From assembly GCA_900110395.1 (NCBI GenBank), contig FODP01000010.1, positions 248,001 to 312,000 of the forward strand: a DNA stretch of 64,000 nucleotides. The letters run 5' to 3'. Below the pieces are notes generated by a model. It saw only the letters and a list, made by a program, of their open reading frames with translations. It was not told the origin of the DNA and did not search any database. Made by a program: the position numbers and the translations under genes. The stretch comes from Rhodospirillales bacterium URHD0017 (GTDB lineage Bacteria > Pseudomonadota > Alphaproteobacteria > Reyranellales > Reyranellaceae). This document shows, one piece after another, positions 35,753 to 45,349 of the stretch; the stretch's first letter is position 1; each line of letters opens with the position of its first letter.

Positions 35753-35922
35753 GTGGGAAGAACAGATCGGCCGCCGAAATGAATCAAGCCGCAGCTGACG
35801 CGCCTGGTGGACGAGGCGCTAACGGGCACGGCTGGGTCCACGAAATCAAGTACGACGGCTACCGCATGCATGCCCGCATCGACGGCCGAGACATGAAGCT
35901 GCTGACTCGGACAGGCCTCCAT
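35753..35922 (+). pseudogene. DNA ligase fragment (third copy)
   Basis: The GTG at 35753 begins as in the copy at 9873 (GRTDRPPK), but the next codon is TGA instead of the Trp codon. Later a one-base loss shifts the frame before WVHEIKYDGYRMHARI, and similarity ends after LLTRTGL at about 35922. Only the first ~55 codons remain. The bases before the GTG (CGCACTGGCC, CGTGGGAAG) are shared with the other copies. Confidence 0.8.
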
Positions 35923-36010
35923 GTCGACGATGCAATTCTGACGCAATTCATCCAGACCCGGAGCGGAGCCTTCGACTTCGGTGGGGAAAGATGGTTTGTG
36001 CCGTGCTGCG

Positions 36011-38308
36011 TCAGAGGATCAGGATGTCGTCGTGCGTCGCCCGGACGCCGATCACGACATCCTGAAAATCGTTATCACCGGAGACGGTGGAGACGTCCTC
36101 GAAACCGATCTGCAGCTCGCGGCCGCCGGGTGCAACGCCCGACAGGACCTGAACGACACCCAAGCCGGTGGGCGGATTGAAAGTCGGGTTGGCGGAATGG
36201 AAGACCGGTGCGGCGACGAGGTCGCCGAGCGTCGCGCTGTGCAGGGTGACCGCGGTGTCGGCCGAGATGTTCCCTGGCACAGTTGTTCCGGACTTCACGA
36301 ACGAGAGATCATTCGGCAGGCGGCCGTAGGCATCGAAACCATCCTGGACCAGGAAGAAGGTCAGCCTCGCGCCCGCCTCCGGCGTGCCAAGATCCGCGGT
36401 CCGCGCCGCGTCAGCAACGTTCAGCGTGTCGGCGAATAGGATTCGCACGTCGCTGATCGTGCCGTCGGGGCCGACTTTGTAGACACCGAGCGCGTTGTGG
36501 AATGCCGACACCGCCGACTTGAGTTCGAGTGTGAACTTTACCGAGCCGTCGCCGAACAGGAACGGCTCGTTGGCGATGCCGTTGATCGACGCGGTGTCCA
36601 CGCGCATGCCTTCCGAAAGATTGGGCAGGTAGGGGACGAAGGTCACGTTGGTATGCGCATCCACACCTGTACCGCGCGCCACCGACATGAACTCACCGCC
36701 GGAGAAGTCTCCCGTCATCTTGAAGGTCGAGCCGCCGGCAGAGACAGTGGCGGTATCGTTGCTCGTGGCGATGTTCAAGGCCGCGCGCCCGATCAATGCG
36801 CCCTGGATGTCCAATCCATCGTCCTTGCCGAAGTCGGCAATAAAATCGCCGTTCAGATCTGCAAGCGTATCGTGCAGGGCGTTGGCGCCGGCCCTGAAGG
36901 CGAACCGGTCGTTGCCCGCCCCGCCAGAAACGCTGTTGGTGCCGGCGCCGCCGTCTATGATGTCGTTGCCGTCACCGCCCAGCAGGGTGTCGTTGCCGCC
37001 TCCTCCCATGAGAGTGTCATCGCCGCCGACGGAGTCGAAGGCGTCATCATCGGCCGTGCCAACCATCGTATTGTTGGCGCCGTCGCCCATTCGATAGACG
37101 TTGTCGGCGAAGCCCAGGAACTCGACGTTGCTTACGGTGTCGACGCCGTCCCTGTTGAGATGATCCGTGACTGTCAGGACCGCGCCGACCGACGCGACAG
37201 TGTAGCGATTGCGAGCGCCGCTATACAGCGCCGTGTTCGACCCGGCGCCCCCGTCGATCACGTCGTTGCCGGCACCACCCATGATGGTGTCGTCGCCGCC
37301 GCCGCCGTTCAGCGTGTCCCCGCCGCCGCCGCCGTCGATGGCGTCGTTCGTCGCGCCGCCCACCAGCGCGTCGGCCGCGACGCCGCCGAGCTGGGTCGAC
37401 AGCCTGTCGACTTTCACCGCCTGAAAGTCAGCGTAGAAGGTCTTGGCCTGAGCAGCGTTCTGTGCGGGCCCGAGCGAGGGATCGCCAACATTGTTCCCGG
37501 CCCAGTCGCCGTTGGCAGGACCCACGTTCGTGCTCTGGCCCCAGATGTTGAGGTGAAGTCGCTGCTCCCTGTTCGGATCCGGAAGCGACTCGGGGCTGGT
37601 TACCGTCCGGATCAGCTTGTCGTCGATGTAGAACTTGATCCAGTTGGGGAACCACTCGAACTTGTAGGTATGGTACTCGGCATTCGGCAGCGGGTTGTTC
37701 GGATAGGACAACGGATCGTAGGCGATCGTGACATCCGTGTTGTGCACCGGGTCGTGGATCTTGAGGAGGTGCGAACCGTTGAAGACATTGGTTGAGATCT
37801 GGTTCTTCGTGGGGTCTCTCAGGTTGCTGGTGAAGACCTCGTAGTCGATCTCGGTGTGGAAGTCGCTCGAGGGCGCATTCTTTTCATATGTGAAGAACCC
37901 GAGAATCATGCCACCCTGGGTCAAGGCATTCGGGTTTCCTGTGCCGTCTCCGGAGAACTTGAACTTGCCTTCGAACGCAAGGCCGCCGGCCAGCGGAGTC
38001 CAACTCTCCTTGGTGATTGCTTCCGTGCCGATGAACGCATGGTCCGCGTTCTTTCCGTCCCAGGTCTGTAGCGCAAAACGGGCCGTATTGTTGCTTACCG
38101 TCGGAAAGCCGCCGCCGGCCGTCGTGTAGGGATTTGTACTTGAGAAGGTCCACGTCTGGCCCTTGAAGTTCGCCCCTGGCGCTAAGGGTTCCCACAGCGC
38201 TGTTCTGAGGGCCGAGCCGGGAAAGTCGTCCGTGAATAGGTTTGCTACAACAGTGGCCGCGGACGTCATCTGTGCTTCACCTGTTGTTTTCTGGACGGCT
38301 ACCATCAC
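36011..38308 (-). CDS. GH16 family glycosidase with RTX repeats (type I secretion substrate)
   Basis: 765 residues. Residues about 25-305 form a GH16 beta-jellyroll with the catalytic triad E153-x-D155-x-E157 (HTEIDYEVF), as in endo-beta-1,3- or 1,3-1,4-glucanases and related enzymes. Residues about 310-480 hold Ca2+-binding RTX nonapeptides (GGGGDDTIMGGAGNDVI, GGDGNDIIDGGAG). The C-terminal region has FFLVQDGFDAYG and LQIGFEDVSTVSGDNDFQDV, the DUF4114-like pattern. There is no N-terminal signal peptide, as expected for export by a type I (ABC/HlyD/TolC) system, which is not in the window. The substrate could be a plant or own surface beta-glucan. Confidence 0.85.
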   Translation of the reverse strand: MMVAVQKTTGEAQMTSAATVVANLFTDDFPGSALRTALWEPLAPGANFKGQTWTFSSTNPYTTAGGGFPTVSNNTARFALQTWDGKNADHAFIGTEAITKESWTPLAGGLAFEGKFKFSGDGTGNPNALTQGGMILGFFTYEKNAPSSDFHTEIDYEVFTSNLRDPTKNQISTNVFNGSHLLKIHDPVHNTDVTIAYDPLSYPNNPLPNAEYHTYKFEWFPNWIKFYIDDKLIRTVTSPESLPDPNREQRLHLNIWGQSTNVGPANGDWAGNNVGDPSLGPAQNAAQAKTFYADFQAVKVDRLSTQLGGVAADALVGGATNDAIDGGGGGDTLNGGGGDDTIMGGAGNDVIDGGAGSNTALYSGARNRYTVASVGAVLTVTDHLNRDGVDTVSNVEFLGFADNVYRMGDGANNTMVGTADDDAFDSVGGDDTLMGGGGNDTLLGGDGNDIIDGGAGTNSVSGGAGNDRFAFRAGANALHDTLADLNGDFIADFGKDDGLDIQGALIGRAALNIATSNDTATVSAGGSTFKMTGDFSGGEFMSVARGTGVDAHTNVTFVPYLPNLSEGMRVDTASINGIANEPFLFGDGSVKFTLELKSAVSAFHNALGVYKVGPDGTISDVRILFADTLNVADAARTADLGTPEAGARLTFFLVQDGFDAYGRLPNDLSFVKSGTTVPGNISADTAVTLHSATLGDLVAAPVFHSANPTFNPPTGLGVVQVLSGVAPGGRELQIGFEDVSTVSGDNDFQDVVIGVRATHDDILIL

Positions 38309-39148
38309 TAGGATAAGTCACGTGACGCTCACGAGAAGATAGCGTCTGCAAGCACTTCGTGCAAGGAAGTGGAACGTTGGTGCCAGTCACCGCCCACCAA
38401 TATGCCTGGCAGTTGACCGCGGAACAGTGTCGTCATCGGTCTCGGCATGGACCGGCATCCTCGCGGAATGCGGACACGCTTGCTTTCGGCGGAGGACCGC
38501 CACAGGCTCATGGGGCCACGATCGGCGCTCCAGCGGCTTCAACTGGATCAAGGCGTCTCCATCAGGGTGGGGAGCTGTGAACCCTCCGGGGTGCCGTCGA
38601 CTTTCGTCGAGTGCATCAAGCGTTGAGCCCGCAATGAAGACGCCCGCGCAATCCATTCTGGGTGGTTGGCCGAGAATCAAGCGCGCTTCAGCGAGTTGCC
38701 AGAGGCGCCTGCCCCTTTGATACACAAAAGGGCTTGCCGGCTTTGTCCGCTTTGATACACATCCGGGCGTGGGAAGGGAGGCGCGGCTGATTGCTTGGGG
38801 CGACCGGCCGGTCTGAGTGCCTCTCGTTGGGTGTGGGACGGTACGGCGAATCCGTACCTCCTACTCATCAGCGCCATTTCGATCGCAAGCCGCCCAAGGT
38901 AATCTCACCAACCGATCGCCCGACATCCCAGAGCCGTGCGGCCAGTGCATTGTGTTGGAATGAGCTTCCGACGGGGAGAGCATCGATGATGAAAACGACA
39001 ATGACTCCGCGCGCTTCGCTGGTTTGGGCGAAGAGCTAACAAAGGTCATTTTCGCTTCGAAGCCACGGATGCGGGACCTCGTTGCAGAAATGCCGGCAAC
39101 GGAGGTCGCAGTTGCAAGTCCTTCCACTGGCCGGCGGTCGTTAAAAGG
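38309..39148. other. Stretch without a supported gene, carrying one copy of a palindromic repeat
   Basis: No gene is supported. It contains a copy of the GGTACGG palindromic repeat (38829-38858) and a direct repeat ctttgatacaca at about 38716 and 38750. A minus-strand string AETDDDTV near 38430 recalls the start of the mature thermonuclease but is too short to call. Confidence 0.4.
38829..38858 (-). repeat. Palindromic repeat element, copy 1
   Basis: GGTACGG-CGAAT-CCGTACC hairpin preceded by GGGTGTGGGAC. The same ~30 bases occur at 59982 and 61274 in the opposite orientation, and similarity extends some 60 bases beyond the hairpin in each. Confidence 0.75.
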
Positions 39149-39749
39149 GTGCCCGACGTGCCCGACGTAGTCCTGGTCGACGACGATGACATTTTTCGGG
39201 AAGTCCTGTCGGCAGACCTGGCCGATCGGGGCTTTACGGTCGCGTCCTTTGCCGATGGTCCTTCCTTCCTCGAAGCCATGAGCAAGGGGGTCGAGGCACA
39301 AGTCGCGCTGTTTGATTGGGTCTTGCCTGAGATGTCGGGTTTCGAGCTGCTAGGGGCCCTTCGACAGCGGCGGATCGAGCTGCCCGTTGTCTTCCTGACC
39401 GGATACTCGCTCGCCGAGCGCGAACTGCAGGCGCTGGATCACGGCGCCGTCGACTTTGTCGACAGGCCCGAGGAGTGGAGGTACTGGCACACCGGTTACG
39501 CGTCATTATCGAGGGCCAGCGGGCACGCACGGAGGAAGCGACGCCGGAGATGGAGCGCAATGGCGACCTAACCTTGTACCCTGTCACGGCACGCGCCCTT
39601 TGGCGGCAGCAGGATGTCGGGTTGCCGCTTATGGAATACAAAATCGTGGTGCTTTTGGTGGCCCACAAAGGCGAGCTGCAAACCTACCGCGCCCTCTACA
39701 ATACGGCTCATTACGACGGCTTCATCGCCGGCAGCGGCGAAAAAGGGTT
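39149..39749 (+). pseudogene. ChvI-like response regulator, frameshifted and cut by an IS3 element
   Basis: The receiver half reads VVLVDDDDIFREVLSADLAD, phospho-Asp in ALFDWVLPEMSG, and FLTGYS. Near 39470 the frame shifts; the other frame supplies RGVEVLAHRLRVII and a winged-helix output (LPLMEYKIVVLLVAHKGELQ, YRALYNTAHYDGFIAGSGEKG) of the ChvI/OmpR type. At 39750 the terminal repeat of an IS3-family element begins, and the rest of the recognition helix is gone. Such regulators control envelope and host-adaptation genes in rhizobia. This copy is dead. Confidence 0.75.
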
Positions 39750-39799
39750 TGAACCGCCCCGGGTTTGTCGGAGGCTCCAACTCTTGAGAAGGTGGAGCC

Positions 39800-40129
39800 A
39801 TGACGAGCAAAACAACGAACAAGTTTTCGCCTGAGGTCCGTGCGCGTGCGGTGCGGCTGGTGGTTGATCACGAGCACGAGCATGCGTCGCGATGGTCAGC
39901 GGTCGTCTCGATAGCAAGCAAGATAGGCTGCACGTCGCAGACGCTGAATGAGTGGGTGAAGAAGGCCGAGCGCGACAGCGGGCACAAGCCGGGCCTGACG
40001 AGCGATATGGCAACCAGGCTCAAGGCCCTCGAGCGGGAGAACCGGGAGCTTCGCCAAGCCAATGAGATCCTGCGCAAGGCGAGCGCGTATTTTGCCCGGG
40101 CGGAGCTCGACCGCCGACACAAGCCATGA
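39800..40129 (+). CDS. IS3-family orfA (helix-turn-helix protein)
   Basis: 109 residues: a helix-turn-helix (FSPEVRARAVRLVVDHE, IGCTSQTLNEWVKKAERD) followed by a leucine-zipper-like coiled coil (LKALERENRELRQANEILRK). The ATG at 39800 has GGTGGAG upstream. The stop overlaps the orfB ATG by four bases, whereas many IS3 elements use programmed frameshifting; both starts look usable. Confidence 0.85.
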   Translation: MTSKTTNKFSPEVRARAVRLVVDHEHEHASRWSAVVSIASKIGCTSQTLNEWVKKAERDSGHKPGLTSDMATRLKALERENRELRQANEILRKASAYFARAELDRRHKP

Positions 40130-41031
40130 TCGCCTTCATCGACGATCACCGCGGGGCGTATGGGGTCGAGCCGATCTGCAGGGTGCTGCCGATCGCCCCA
40201 TCGACCTACCATGCACATGCCGCCAGGCGGGCCGATCCGGCCCGGTTGTCGACGCGAGCGAGACGGGATGACGCCTTGAAGCCAGAAGTTCAGCGGGTGT
40301 TCGAGGAGAACTTCGGCGTCTATGGCGTGCGCAAGGTCTGGCGGCAGTTGAAGCGTGAGGGCCACGATGTCGCCCGCTGCACCGTGGCACGGCTGATGCA
40401 AACCCTCGGTTTGCAGGGCGTGATCCGTGGCAAGCCGGTCAGGACCACGATCAGCGACAAGGCGACGCCCTGCCCGTTGGACCACGTCAATCGTCTGTTC
40501 AAGGCCGCGCACCCAAATGCGCTGTGGCTCTCTGACCTCACCTATGTGGCGACCTGGGCGGGCTTCGTCTACGTCGCATTCGTCATCGATGCATACGCTC
40601 GGCGGATCGTTGGCTGGCGCGTGTCACGCACGGCGCACGCGGGCTTCGTGCTCGACGCGCTGGAACAGGCTCTGCATGACCGGCGGCCTCTGCATCGCGG
40701 CGGGCCCGTGCATCATAGCGATCGCGGTAGCCAATACGTCTCGATCAAATATACCGAGCGCCTGGCCGAAGCCGGCATCGAACCTTCGGTGGGCAGCGTA
40801 GGCGACAGCTACGACAATGCTCTGGCCGAGACCATCAACGGTCTCTACAAAGCCGAGGTCATCCATCGGCGCGGGCCGTGGCGGTCGTTCGACGCCGTCG
40901 AGTTCGCAACGTTGGAATGGGTCGATTGGTTCAACAATCGCCGGCTGCTGGAGCCCATCGGCAACATCCCGCCGGCCGAGGCCGAGGAGCACTACTACGC
41001 CACGCTGGACCAACCAGCTATGGCGGCGTGA
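40126..41031 (+). CDS. IS3-family transposase orfB
   Basis: 301 residues with the integrase-type DDE core: first Asp in LWLSDLTYVATW, second Asp in HHSDRGSQYVSIKYTERL, Glu in DNALAETINGLYKAEV. The N-terminal HTH_21-like segment is GVYGVRKVWRQLKREG. The frame is intact and all catalytic acids are present, so the element could still move. Confidence 0.9.
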   Translation: MIAFIDDHRGAYGVEPICRVLPIAPSTYHAHAARRADPARLSTRARRDDALKPEVQRVFEENFGVYGVRKVWRQLKREGHDVARCTVARLMQTLGLQGVIRGKPVRTTISDKATPCPLDHVNRLFKAAHPNALWLSDLTYVATWAGFVYVAFVIDAYARRIVGWRVSRTAHAGFVLDALEQALHDRRPLHRGGPVHHSDRGSQYVSIKYTERLAEAGIEPSVGSVGDSYDNALAETINGLYKAEVIHRRGPWRSFDAVEFATLEWVDWFNNRRLLEPIGNIPPAEAEEHYYATLDQPAMAA

Positions 41032-41082
41032 CTCAAACGAAACAGCCTCCGGAAAACCCGGGGCGGTTCATTTGACGACGCA

Positions 41083-43506
41083 GTGATCATCGGTCTCATC
41101 GTCACTCAGGCTCAACAAGAGCATCGAGTTATCGGTCCGCTTTCGAGGATCGAGGACGCGGTTCCCGACGAGAGGCTCGACTCCCTACTCGACAAGCTGG
41201 TCCGTGAGATTGCAGCCTTGGGTGATCGTCGCAACCGCCCAGGTAACAATGAGCTAACCGACTTCGGCTACAAATTCATTGCGCGCCGTCTCGCGGCGGG
41301 GCCGGTCGATGCTGTGCAGCTATGGACTTGGATGCGTCCCTTCGATGCCGAGAGCGGCTACCATCGCAAGGCGCGCACAGAGGTGCATAAGCTGATCAGC
41401 GAAGACGAGCGGCTCCGACGAGCTGGTCAACGGCTGGTGCTGCTCGACGACCCAGGAGACAAGACGATATGGCAGCGCGCCTGGCGGCTAACACGCCGCT
41501 CGAGCGGCTTTGCGCCTACTCCAGACGACATCATCGTCCTGCTCAATGCGCTCGATCCGACTGACCAAGACGACGAAAAGTGGCGCGACCTTCTCCGCCT
41601 AACGGCGCACTCGGCAACCGCTGGAGCCGAGGTCCGCGTAGCCGCCAAGCGCCTGCTAGCTAGCCGGCCCGATATGTTGGCCTGGATCGACAAGCTCGCC
41701 GAGCCACGAGCACCCAAGTGGCAACTCAAGCAGCAGGAGAAGGAACGTCAGCGGGCAGCCAAACGCGCGATGGAGTGGGAGGCGCACCGTAAGTCGTTCT
41801 CGAAACAGATCGACGCGATGCACCGCGGGGAGTTCACTGCTCTAGTTGCTCCAGCAAGGGCTTATCTTGGTTTGTTTAACGACCTGAACAGCGAAGCTGA
41901 GCCACAGGATAGGCTGGCCGAATGGCTTGGCACTGAAGTCGCAACTGCCGCAATCCAGGGCTTCGAGGTCTTTCTCCATTCCACCGCGCAGCCAACGGCG
42001 CAGCAAATCGCGGCGAGCAACGCTGAGTCGCAAAGCTGGAATGCGACCCCAATCATCGTGGCTGCGCTGGCCGAGCGTGAGCGAAAAAAGGCGGGTTTTG
42101 AGGGCGTGAATGACGACCGCCTTACCGCCGCCTTCTACGAACTTCGCCGCGGATTGATCGCTGACCAAGCGAAGTCAAAAGCACTAAGGCCAGCCGTTGA
42201 GTTGGAAATGCAGGCGCGTGGCCTTGTTGAAACCGCAGTTCGAGCGTGGATTGATGCCCAACTAGAGCATCGGCTGGAGTATATCGACCAGCTCTATGTC
42301 TTGATGCGAACCGATGTGGACGCGGAGCGTGCGGCTGACATTGCGGCCGACTGGCTAGCTCGCTTCCCCAACATTGCAGTCGACCCCGAAGCGGAAATGA
42401 TTGACCGATTGATCGAATTGGGGCGGCTCGACATCTTGCGGCCGTTGGCGATGGTGCGCCTCGGGCAATCACTGTCCGAAAACCGGCTCGCGAACTGGAA
42501 TGCGGTGGCATTCCTCACCGATTTTGAACCGCAGCGCGATCGCCTCACCAAGGTCGCAGTTGCCGATCCTTCCTGGATGTGGGCGGTGCGGCGGCGGGTC
42601 GCAAGCGGCCGTGGCAGAACGGTTTCAGTGCCGCTGTCGGTCGACCAGCTCGTCTGGCTCATGACAACATTTCGAGGCGCGTTCCCGAACGTCTATCACC
42701 CGACTGGTACAACGAGCGGGGACACAAATCCCTGGGATGCAGCCGAGTTCTTGGGATCGGCTGCCAGTCGGATAGCAGACACGACGACAGACGAGGCCAT
42801 CGCTGGGTTAGTGGCGCTACGCGACGCGCCAACAGACAGCTATTCGACGTTCCTCCGCGTAGTGGCGGCCGAGCAGCAGCGCAAGCACACGGAGCGGCGA
42901 TACCGGCCACCGCTGCTCGCTGACGTCCGCGCGATCGTCGAAGCACAGCCGCCTCGGACGGTAGCCGACCTCCAAGCAGTACTTCTCGTGCTGTTCGATC
43001 AGGTACAGAAACGGATTTACGCCGCTTCAGCCGATCCATGGCGCGACTTCTTCACGGACGCAGGCGAGCCGCGCGACGAAGAGCGGTGCCGCAATCATCT
43101 TCTGACGATGCTGGGCAACCGTCCCGAGTCGATTGACCTCATACCCGAGGGCCGTTTAGCGGACGGCAATCGCGCCGACATTATAGCCCTTCGCACCGGG
43201 ATGCGCGCGCCAGTTGAGATAAAAGGGCAGTGGCATGCTGCACTTTGGCATGCTGCCGACACTCAGCTCGATCGACTCTATGCGACCGACTACGCTGCAG
43301 AGCGGCGCGGCATCTACCTCGTTCTGTGGTTCGGTCGGAACGTCCGAAAGTCCAAGAAGGTAAAGGCGAAGGGCCGCGGCCAGAAGCCGCCCGCGACGGC
43401 GGAGGAACTGCGGCTGGGCCTTATCGCTGCGAGCAAAGCTGCACAGGACGGGCGGGTCGCTGTGGTGGTACTCGATCTCGAGCGCCCGCCCCATGTCGTT
43501 CCATGA
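41083..43506 (+). CDS. Large protein with C-terminal PD-(D/E)XK nuclease-like domain, probably N-terminally truncated
   Basis: 807 residues, no signal or membrane segment. Most of the length is alpha-helical (for example KQLDAMHRG-like helices near 245, AAWL-type repeats). The last ~150 residues contain EGRLADGNRADIIALRTG and APVEIKGQWHAALWHA, the D-(X)n-E-X-K pattern of PD-(D/E)XK nucleases, then GIYLVLWFGRN. This C-terminal unit resembles the end of large STAND/NACHT-associated proteins in defence islands, from memory. The frame is open upstream only to the IS end (41071), and no NTPase motif is present, so the 5' part was probably removed by the IS3 insertion. GTG 41083 is the first start; its use is unproven. 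Confidence 0.55.
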   Translation: MIIGLIVTQAQQEHRVIGPLSRIEDAVPDERLDSLLDKLVREIAALGDRRNRPGNNELTDFGYKFIARRLAAGPVDAVQLWTWMRPFDAESGYHRKARTEVHKLISEDERLRRAGQRLVLLDDPGDKTIWQRAWRLTRRSSGFAPTPDDIIVLLNALDPTDQDDEKWRDLLRLTAHSATAGAEVRVAAKRLLASRPDMLAWIDKLAEPRAPKWQLKQQEKERQRAAKRAMEWEAHRKSFSKQIDAMHRGEFTALVAPARAYLGLFNDLNSEAEPQDRLAEWLGTEVATAAIQGFEVFLHSTAQPTAQQIAASNAESQSWNATPIIVAALAERERKKAGFEGVNDDRLTAAFYELRRGLIADQAKSKALRPAVELEMQARGLVETAVRAWIDAQLEHRLEYIDQLYVLMRTDVDAERAADIAADWLARFPNIAVDPEAEMIDRLIELGRLDILRPLAMVRLGQSLSENRLANWNAVAFLTDFEPQRDRLTKVAVADPSWMWAVRRRVASGRGRTVSVPLSVDQLVWLMTTFRGAFPNVYHPTGTTSGDTNPWDAAEFLGSAASRIADTTTDEAIAGLVALRDAPTDSYSTFLRVVAAEQQRKHTERRYRPPLLADVRAIVEAQPPRTVADLQAVLLVLFDQVQKRIYAASADPWRDFFTDAGEPRDEERCRNHLLTMLGNRPESIDLIPEGRLADGNRADIIALRTGMRAPVEIKGQWHAALWHAADTQLDRLYATDYAAERRGIYLVLWFGRNVRKSKKVKAKGRGQKPPATAEELRLGLIAASKAAQDGRVAVVVLDLERPPHVVP

Positions 43507-43638
43507 AGCAAGCGACCTATCGCCGGTCTGTTCGAGAGGGACGCGGTCCGACCAAGTGCAACAAGGCATTTGAGCGCCCGATAACTATGCTGGCGATACG
43601 CCTGCAGCTGCCATCGGTTGGTTGAGCGTCCAGGCCCA

Positions 43639-44181
43639 TCAGCTGGCCGCCGCTGCGTCATCGAGAGTCGCGTCCTTGCCGATGCTCTTATCCACGGTCG
43701 CAATTAGCGGCTCGACGATGGCTCGAAAGCGGTCCCCATCGATCATTTTCACCGCAGCTAGCTCATTCGCCGTAGCACAGATTGCTGCCCATAGGGCAGG
43801 ATCGCTCAGCAGTTGGTCGAGCTTCCGGTCGGCACTTCGTTCGATCTCTTGACCCTCGAAAGGCGAGCGGCGTCGACCATACCGGTCGATAAAAATACCT
43901 TCGAGGTATCGATCCGCGTGCCTCATGTCGTCCGCCCAATCGCGATGATGCCGTCCTCGTTCGCGGGCGCTGGGAACGATCTTGATCTGCGCCGCAGCGC
44001 CGGCGAGCGTGATTAGGAGCTTTCCTTCGCGCGTTGCTGACGCACCTCGAAGGTCGGCTTGAAATTCGCCGTCCGCGACATCGGTGCCCAATCGCACCAT
44101 TGTTACGTGTCCACCGTAGTAGTGAGCGATCACCGCGTGGGCAGCTTCATGTATCGCAGTTTCGCGATCGTCTCGAGGCAT
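43639..44181 (-). CDS. HEXXH metalloprotease-like protein (M41-like)
   Basis: 180 residues. TAIHEAAHAVIAHYYGGHV carries the zinc-binding HEXXH motif near the N-terminus and resembles the peptidase part of FtsH (M41) without its ATPase and membrane parts. A further Asp/Glu ligand could be in WADDMRHADRYLEG. It is convergent with the PD-(D/E)XK protein, 132 bases away. Small proteases of this type are found in mobile and defence contexts; that role is inferred. Confidence 0.65.
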   Translation of the reverse strand: MPRDDRETAIHEAAHAVIAHYYGGHVTMVRLGTDVADGEFQADLRGASATREGKLLITLAGAAAQIKIVPSARERGRHHRDWADDMRHADRYLEGIFIDRYGRRRSPFEGQEIERSADRKLDQLLSDPALWAAICATANELAAVKMIDGDRFRAIVEPLIATVDKSIGKDATLDDAAAAS

Positions 44182-45349
44182 TCCACACTGTAACAGCGCG
44201 TGGCAAATCAGCCAGCCGCTACATCTCGAAGTGCGCCAACCTCACCAAAAGATGCTGTGCTGATGGAACGTAGATTGCATTGTTCCCAAGTCGCGATCGA
44301 GCCAGGAACGCCCTGGGATGCCAACCGCCCGCGGGCGCCTGGCCTGTCGCCAGCGCCGCGAGAGGCGTCGAGCAACGCGCGTTGTTGTGGACTTGGTGTA
44401 AAAAAAATTTTTGCGATCGACGCGCGCACATCCGCCAAATCGCCACCTCTGCCCTGCCTTTTCACCTCCCGGCGAGCAAGGCGGCACACGCTCGGGCGGG
44501 CTCCACGGTACCGGCAATGACCGGGACGCGCGTTTCGGCCTCCCCCCGGCGGCCTGGCGTTTCCTGAATGCCATGACCACCCCCGCGCTGTGCAGCGTTA
44601 CCAGGCGGGTAAGCAGGTGCGGTCGGCCGACAAGCCGGATACCGGTCGTGTGGGAAGCGACAGCGCGCCCTCAATGTCCCGCCTCGAGCAGAGCGATGCA
44701 GCCAGACGCCCCTGATCTGGATGCTGAAGTTCGCCCCGCCCCCTTCTCCGGCATCCCGCGACGAGGCAGCAGCGCTAGGACGTGTACTCACAAATCTGGT
44801 GCTGTAATCCACTGAGTGATGTCCGCTTCCCTCACAAAGCGACCGAATTGCTGCAGGGCAGCAAATGACGCGATGGGCCACATCCGGACTTCGGGCACCA
44901 TTGATGCGCTTCGTGGCCGATCGCCGTGCTGCGTTGCTCAGCTTGTTGATTGATGTCTATCAGTCGTTTGTCCTCGATGTGGCGATCAAGAAGTATCGCG
45001 TTCCGGCTCCAGGAGCACCGACCCTAGTGTTGTCCCCAAAATGATCGAAAGCCTTCGCGCTCTGCTGGTGAGCGACGCAACCATCTGAGGTCATCAAGCC
45101 GGAAGTCCACTCGACTCGAGAGCATTGGCTGTCTGGATGATTTTCTTGAAAGCGACAGCCGTTTACGAGGTCGTATCCCTCGCCATTTATCCATCGATTA
45201 CTATCAAAAGTTAGTTCAACGACTATCCAAATACTAATGGACGCGCACGGCTATCGGTCCGACACAAAAAGGGCCTCACCTGCGGCTATTGGATTGCGAC
45301 GGATCTCACCAATGGAGCGGGACGATCAAATAAAACAAGGGAGGAAACC
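44182..45349. other. Long stretch without a supported gene
   Basis: No domain-bearing frame on either strand. It contains an A/T tract (about 44400-44415) and copy 1 of a dispersed repeat at 44522-44595. The last 30 bases hold the strong ribosome binding site of the multicopper oxidase. Confidence 0.45.
44522..44595 (+). repeat. Dispersed repeat, copy 1
   Basis: Shares acgcgcgttt, ggcctccccc, ggcgtttcctga and tgaccaccc in the same order and spacing with 52603-52670. Both copies lie downstream of an AAAAAATTTTTG tract. It may be the end of a decayed mobile element or a shared terminator region. Confidence 0.55.

Larger units (their letters stand above)
39750..41070 (+). mobile_element. IS3-family insertion sequence (1321 bp)
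   Basis: Ends are near-perfect inverted repeats: left TGAACCGCCCCGGGTTT at 39750, right end at 41070 with the same 17 bases in reverse complement, and the match continues (GGAGGCT) after a short mismatch. It holds two consecutive frames, orfA and orfB. No clear target duplication is seen, and the flanks belong to two unrelated genes, so a rearrangement accompanied or followed insertion. Confidence 0.9.

Noticed and set aside
36497..37795. 432-codon plus-strand frame
   Set aside because: Antisense to the GH16-RTX gene; the glycine-rich RTX repeats create long open complements.
38405..38455. Possible thermonuclease N-terminal relic (minus strand, AETDDDTV)
   Set aside because: Only eight residues match and the surroundings do not continue the similarity.
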